64,000 nucleotides of DNA from Chlorocebus sabaeus (lineage: Eukaryota; Chordata; Mammalia; Primates; Cercopithecidae), in the NCBI RefSeq assembly GCF_047675955.1, contig NC_132911.1:75301133-75365132 (forward strand), given 5' to 3'. Below, piece by piece: positions 59,930 through 64,000 of the stretch. Under the pieces are notes generated by a model. It had not been told where the DNA came from, ran no database searches, and saw nothing but the letters and a program-made list of their open reading frames with translations. The translations under genes were made by a program, and so were the position numbers. Numbering within the stretch: the first letter of the stretch is position 1; the number at the start of each line of letters is the position of its first letter.

Positions 59930-61195
59930 CTTTTTCCTCTGAAGTGACTCAAAATGAGAGTAGTGATAGGCATGTGAGCTTGAAGAGCTGAAGAAGACTG
60001 AAATTGACTTAGTGGATGCTGAGGAAGTCTGAAGCTGCCTAGAAAGAGAAGGGGATGGACAGTAGAGCTGAAGGTTGAACAAGGCTGGAGCTAATGAACA
60101 TGCACCTGTATGATGGAGTGATTTTTCTCTACAAGGGCTTAGCAGACCACATAAAAAGACACTGGGCTTGATCCAGGGTCAAGGGTTTGCTAGGTAGAGC
60201 ATGATAGAATATGAACTTAAGAAAATTGAGAGTATCAGTAAAGGAATGGTTTAAAATAATTTTTCATGTATTCAAGACATGTAGAAAGAAGGAGAGGTAG
60301 GGGCTAATACCTTGAGAAAAGATAGGGATGTCAAGTGTTCTTCATCTCTTGATGAGGTTGGATAACACATGAAATGAGAACAAAAGAATGAAAATTCCAG
60401 ACAGAGATGATGTTCCTTACTTAAACTCAATGAGGCCTTCACCACATGCCTCTGTAGTTAGTTTCTCAGCCTTCATCACTACTTTTAGGATTAATTCTTG
60501 GTTTCTGTCTTCCTGCCAAACTATAGCCCTATGAGAACAGAGATTTTGTTTGTATTATTCAGTTACAGTCCTGGTGGCCTTCATGGTATCGAGCATATAG
60601 GAGATGCTCAGTAAATGTTTGCTAAGGAAATGAATGAATTGATCAATGTGATTATGGCTTGAGACCATGGAGTGGGGAAAAGGGGCCAGGATGTGGTCTT
60701 GAGCTTGATGACTGAAGGACAGGGTTGAGGCCTAGACAGACTGAGAAAAGCGGTGGATGTATAACCCAGGGTGATGTTGGGGCTTATAGGGAGACATCAC
60801 CAAATCCTAAAGTTTTTGATAAATGTGCAGTGTCCAGGATGTGGGTCATTCATGGAAATGTTGAAGATCTGTCATCAACCCCAGAGAAAGAAAGATTTTG
60901 TGGGAGAGTAGAAAGTCAATGGTTTGGAAGAAACAACAACAAAAATATGTTTTCAGGTCTTTGTGATATCTGGAATCTGAGAAGCAGCCTCAACTTGCAA
61001 AAGATACACAGGAGAAGTAAGGGCCTTGGAGAAGGGCTTTGCTGAAGGTGGAGGGGTAGGTGGTGGAGAGGCTGAAGCTGTAAAGGATCTTGTTTTCCAT
61101 AGTTTGATTCTCTGTGTTGAATGCAGAGGAAAGAATCAGGAGAGCTGAAGGGGTTGGGTGAAGGCATAGGAAGCACAGAGCACCCTGGAATCAAT
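59930..61195. repeat. L2-derived and unassigned sequence
   Basis: 60425-60640 is a sense L2 3' end ('caatgaggccttcaccacatg', 'ccctatgagaacagagattttg', 'agatgctcagtaaatgtttg'). The purine-rich flanks at 59940-60330 and 60650-61190 look like antisense L2, so the 106- and 92-codon ORFs there are discounted. Confidence 0.55.
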
Positions 61196-61400
61196 ATTCT
61201 CTTATTTTTACATTTTCTTTTCTCTCTCTTTTACAAATGATAAAAGAGACAAAAATCAACATACTGGAATGGCTATGAACAGGGCTTAGGGTTTGTAAAA
61301 TAAAGAAGTTTCTAAGTCTTTAACTCCAAGCTATCCTTTACCTCTGTGGCCACCACTCCTACTTTCTTCTCCACAATGGCTTAAAAATTCACATGAACCT

Positions 61401-61703
61401 GGCTGGGCATAGTGGCTCACGCCTGTAATCCCAGTACTTTGGGAGGCCGAGGCGGGTGGATCACGGGGTCAGGAGGTCAAGACCATCCTAGCTAACACGG
61501 TGAAACCCTGTCTCTACTAAAAATACAAAAAATTAGCTGGGCATGGTGGCGGGCATCTATAATCCCAGCTACTCGGGAGGCTGAGGCAGGAGAATCGCTT
61601 GAACCCAGGAGGTGGAGGTTGCAGTGAGCCGAGATGCACCATTGCACTCCAGCCTGGGCGACAGGGTGAGACTCTGTCTCGGAAAAAAAAAAAAAAAAAA
61701 AAA
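61401..61703 (+). mobile_element. Full-length young Alu (AluY-like)
   Basis: Close to consensus: 'ggctgggcatagtggctcacgcctgtaatcccagtactttgggaggccgaggcgggtggatcac' (61401 on), 'gctaacacggtgaaaccctgtctctac', and an A21 tail at 61682-61702. The CpG sites kept suggest a recent insertion, typical of AluY in Old World primates. Confidence 0.93.
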
Positions 61704-62244
61704 GTTAAAGGTTCCCACCCTAACTATTATTCGTGTCATAACAAAATAGACAGTGAGGATAAAGAAGAAATGGAGCCACTCTGATGTTGGTGATTGTTAT
61801 CTCCACCTCTCTTTCAAGGAGCCCTAGCACCTGCAAGCCTTGAGGACATAGTGACTCACTCTTCCAGGGAAGCCCTCGAGGATCTTGGTGTGGGGAGAGT
61901 GAAAGAAAGGGGAGGCTGGTTTTCCAAGGCGTGTGGCTGAATTGAAAATTGCAGCATTGTTTATCATGGTTTCAAAATATTGTAAAGTGATGCCCATTTA
62001 CTCTTTATCAATGAAAAGCAATATATTAATGATGTAAATTTTAAGAACAAGAGGGATTGCAAATAAAGTGTTTTTAATATCTTTGCTGCCTCTGCCATTT
62101 CTACAAAGCCTGCATTTGTTAAGTTGTTAAGTAAAATGCTGGTTGATGTCTGGTGATACTTGAAAATTGAAAATAGAAGCAGGAATGCTTCTGGAGGAGA
62201 AAAAATATTGTGTAACAAATATGGTTTCTTTAATTGTTCATAAA
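61704..62244. other. Unique intronic sequence
   Basis: No gene or repeat recognised. The minus-strand ORF at 61964-62257 has no supporting features. Confidence 0.5.
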
Positions 62245-62560
62245 AGGTCTGATTCATTCATTCAACAATTATTTATTGAGCACCTGCTATATGCCAAGCA
62301 ATGTTCTAGGCAGTGGGAATATAGCAGTGAAATGGTACACAGGGTCTCTGCCCTCATGGAGCTTTCATTCTTTGGGAGAGACAGATAATACATGGGTAAG
62401 TGTTAAGTGCTGGTGTACATAAACAGGCAACTAAAAGTACTAAGAAGAAAACAAAAGCTGATCGAAGAATTTAGTACAGGAATGGATGGGAGTCTCTTTT
62501 AGAGGAGAGGGCATCTGAGCAGAGATCTTGGTGAAGGACAGGAATAAGTTTGGATTCACT
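62245..62560 (-). repeat. L2 LINE, antisense
   Basis: 'attcattcattcaacaattatttattgagcacctgctatatgcc' (62252-62296), 'tctgccctcatggagctttcattcttt' and 'ggcatctgagcagagatcttgg' follow antisense L2 order. Confidence 0.85.
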
Positions 62561-63755
62561 GAAATGTGATAGGAGAATAATGGAGGACTTGGAGTTGAGG
62601 GTCAGGGAGGTGTGTGGCATGGCTTAATTTATGTTTTTAAGAGGTCACTGTTTGATGCATGGAAGGTGCTTTATGGGGAGAAGGGTGAGGGGAGGGCACG
62701 TGGAAGGAGGGAGACCAACGTTTTCCTCACTCAGAAGAAAGATGACTGTGTTAGTTCATGTCTTCCTAGAAGAGCCACCAAGGCAGGATTAACTGTACCA
62801 GGATTTTGTTAAGGAAAAGGAGAGAGGGAAGGAAGGGAGGTTAAGTTAGTTGGGAGTGCAGTCTAAGAACATTTCAGCAAGGCCATCAGAGGAGCCCCAG
62901 GTCTCCCAGGAACAGGCAGGCAGGCCTACCTTAGTATTCCTGGTGCATTGTCACTGGTTGGGTTAAGCCCTTTGAAAGTGTCCCCTCACCCCCGCCCTCC
63001 ATGGCATGGATGGATTGCAGGGCTTAACAGCTAGGCCCTTGTTCAGCTTCATCCCCTGCAGCAGAAGAACCGGGAGGTACATCTTCTGTTTGCCACAACG
63101 TTGGTGACTGGAACAGAGTGATAGATGAGAAGTGAGAAGCTGTGAGGTTTGGGGTATATTTTGATGAGAAAGCAGACTGGACCTATGATCAAAGGGTAGG
63201 TGGGGTGTGAGGGAAAGAGAAGAGTCAAAACTTTACTTCTAAGATTTTGACCTGATTGTCCGGCTGAATAGTGTTGACATGAAGGAGCCTGGGGGAGGAA
63301 TGAGCTGAGGACCTGCCAGTTTCAAGAGTTGTTGCTCCTCCCAGCGGTCCCAAGCTTGTGATGATTATTCACTTTTGATTCCCCTCTCCCTTCCTACAAA
63401 AAGATTGGAGGAGCTTCTTTCTGTGTTGGACATAGAATGGAATAATTGAAACAGATAAAGAGATATTGGTTGTCCGTATATTCCCAAGGCTCTGTGGCAG
63501 GTGTAATTTGGAGTTTTCTAAGGGTAAAATGACTGTTTAATTTACCTTGATAGATGATCTGGGGTCATTCCCTTTGTTTTAGGTTGTTTTTGTCCTATGA
63601 AATTAAAATTAGTCTGAATTCCTGGGTTACTGTTTGGAAAGTTTAAAGTGTTTCATGCCATTACTGAAAAGGTACTTGAGGTATAAGATGGCAGATTTTT
63701 GAATACAGGCCACACAGAGATTGTGGGAGCCATACAGGGGTTTGAATTTAAAGAA
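62561..63755. other. Unassigned intronic sequence
   Basis: 62750-63110 has the composition of an old dispersed repeat that I cannot name. No coding exon is supported. Confidence 0.4.
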
Positions 63756-64000
63756 AGCCCAAGAAATATCATTTGACCTAGCCATCCCATTACTGGGTGT
63801 ATACCCAAGGGATTATAAATCATGCTGCTATAAAGACACATGCACACGTATGTTTATTGCAACACTATTCATAATAGCAAAGACTTGGAACCAACCCAAA
63901 TGTCCATCAATGATAGACTGGATTAAGAAAATGTGGCACATATACACCATGGAATAAAAAAGGATAAGTTCATGCAGCCATAAAAAAAGATGAGTTCATG
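63756..64000 (+). mobile_element. Young L1 (L1PA-type) ORF2 3' end, cut by the window edge
   Basis: Near-consensus L1 text in sense orientation: 'cctagccatcccattactgggtgtatacccaa', 'ataaatcatgctgctataaagacacatgcacacgtatg' (63815-63851), 'gattaagaaaatgtggcacatatacaccatgg'. The reading frame encodes the C-terminal end of L1 ORF2, but it begins abruptly near 63756, so the element is 5'-truncated. A 21-bp tandem duplication disturbs it at 63956-64000. Confidence 0.92.

Noticed and set aside
60725..61194. Paired plus- and minus-strand ORFs of 106 and 92 codons
   Set aside because: They are in purine-rich L2-like sequence in opposite frames, with no protein-family features.
1..64000. CRISPR array, operon, phage or other microbial system
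   Set aside because: No regularly spaced direct repeats with unique spacers, no dense co-directional ORFs and no ribosome-binding sites. Alu, L1 and MIR content and spliced exons show a primate nuclear genome.

Overview
This is primate genomic DNA, almost certainly human or a close relative. It is AT-rich, it contains full-length Alu elements (one AluY-like) and a young L1PA-type 3' end, and its genes are broken into small exons with GT-AG introns. The sequence alone does not fix the species.

The only protein-coding gene I can support is the 5' part of EYA1 (eyes absent homolog 1: Six-family transcriptional co-activator and HAD-type tyrosine phosphatase), running left to right. Two coding exons are secure. 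Exon 34970-35097 starts at MEMQDLTSPHSR, and exon 55402-55479 continues VKTEPMSSSE to NFSGS. A third exon, ending at 33422, encodes MLLFPQVA and joins in frame only to 55402. This predicts a second N-terminus 33 residues shorter. A CpG island at about 27720-28130 with a spliced leader ending at 28213 or 28222 is the likely main promoter and first exon. The rest of the protein, including the catalytic domain, lies beyond the right edge.

Layout: 1-27500 is upstream DNA without recognisable genes, made of old L2, MIR and L1M remnants, four Alus and an L1 fragment of about 2.5 kb on the minus strand. 27500-35100 is the 5' gene region: a poly-T/poly-A pair, CpG promoter, first exon, second candidate promoter, and two alternative N-terminal exons. 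35098-55401 is a 20.3 kb intron, and 55480-64000 is the start of the next intron. Both introns hold L2, MIR, Alu and microsatellite sequence.

The most interesting signal is exon arithmetic at the EYA1 N-terminus. The 50-nt and 128-nt exons both run from phase 2 to phase 1, so either alone keeps frame with the next exon and with an ATG in the first exon, but both together do not. Tandem splice donors 9 nt apart on the first exon decide whether that ATG is in frame. Other notable signals are four evenly spaced CTTTGAT motifs, a 58-bp diverged duplication carrying TGACGTAA, and several near-perfect short palindromes. I found no novel multi-gene system, CRISPR array or microbial element.
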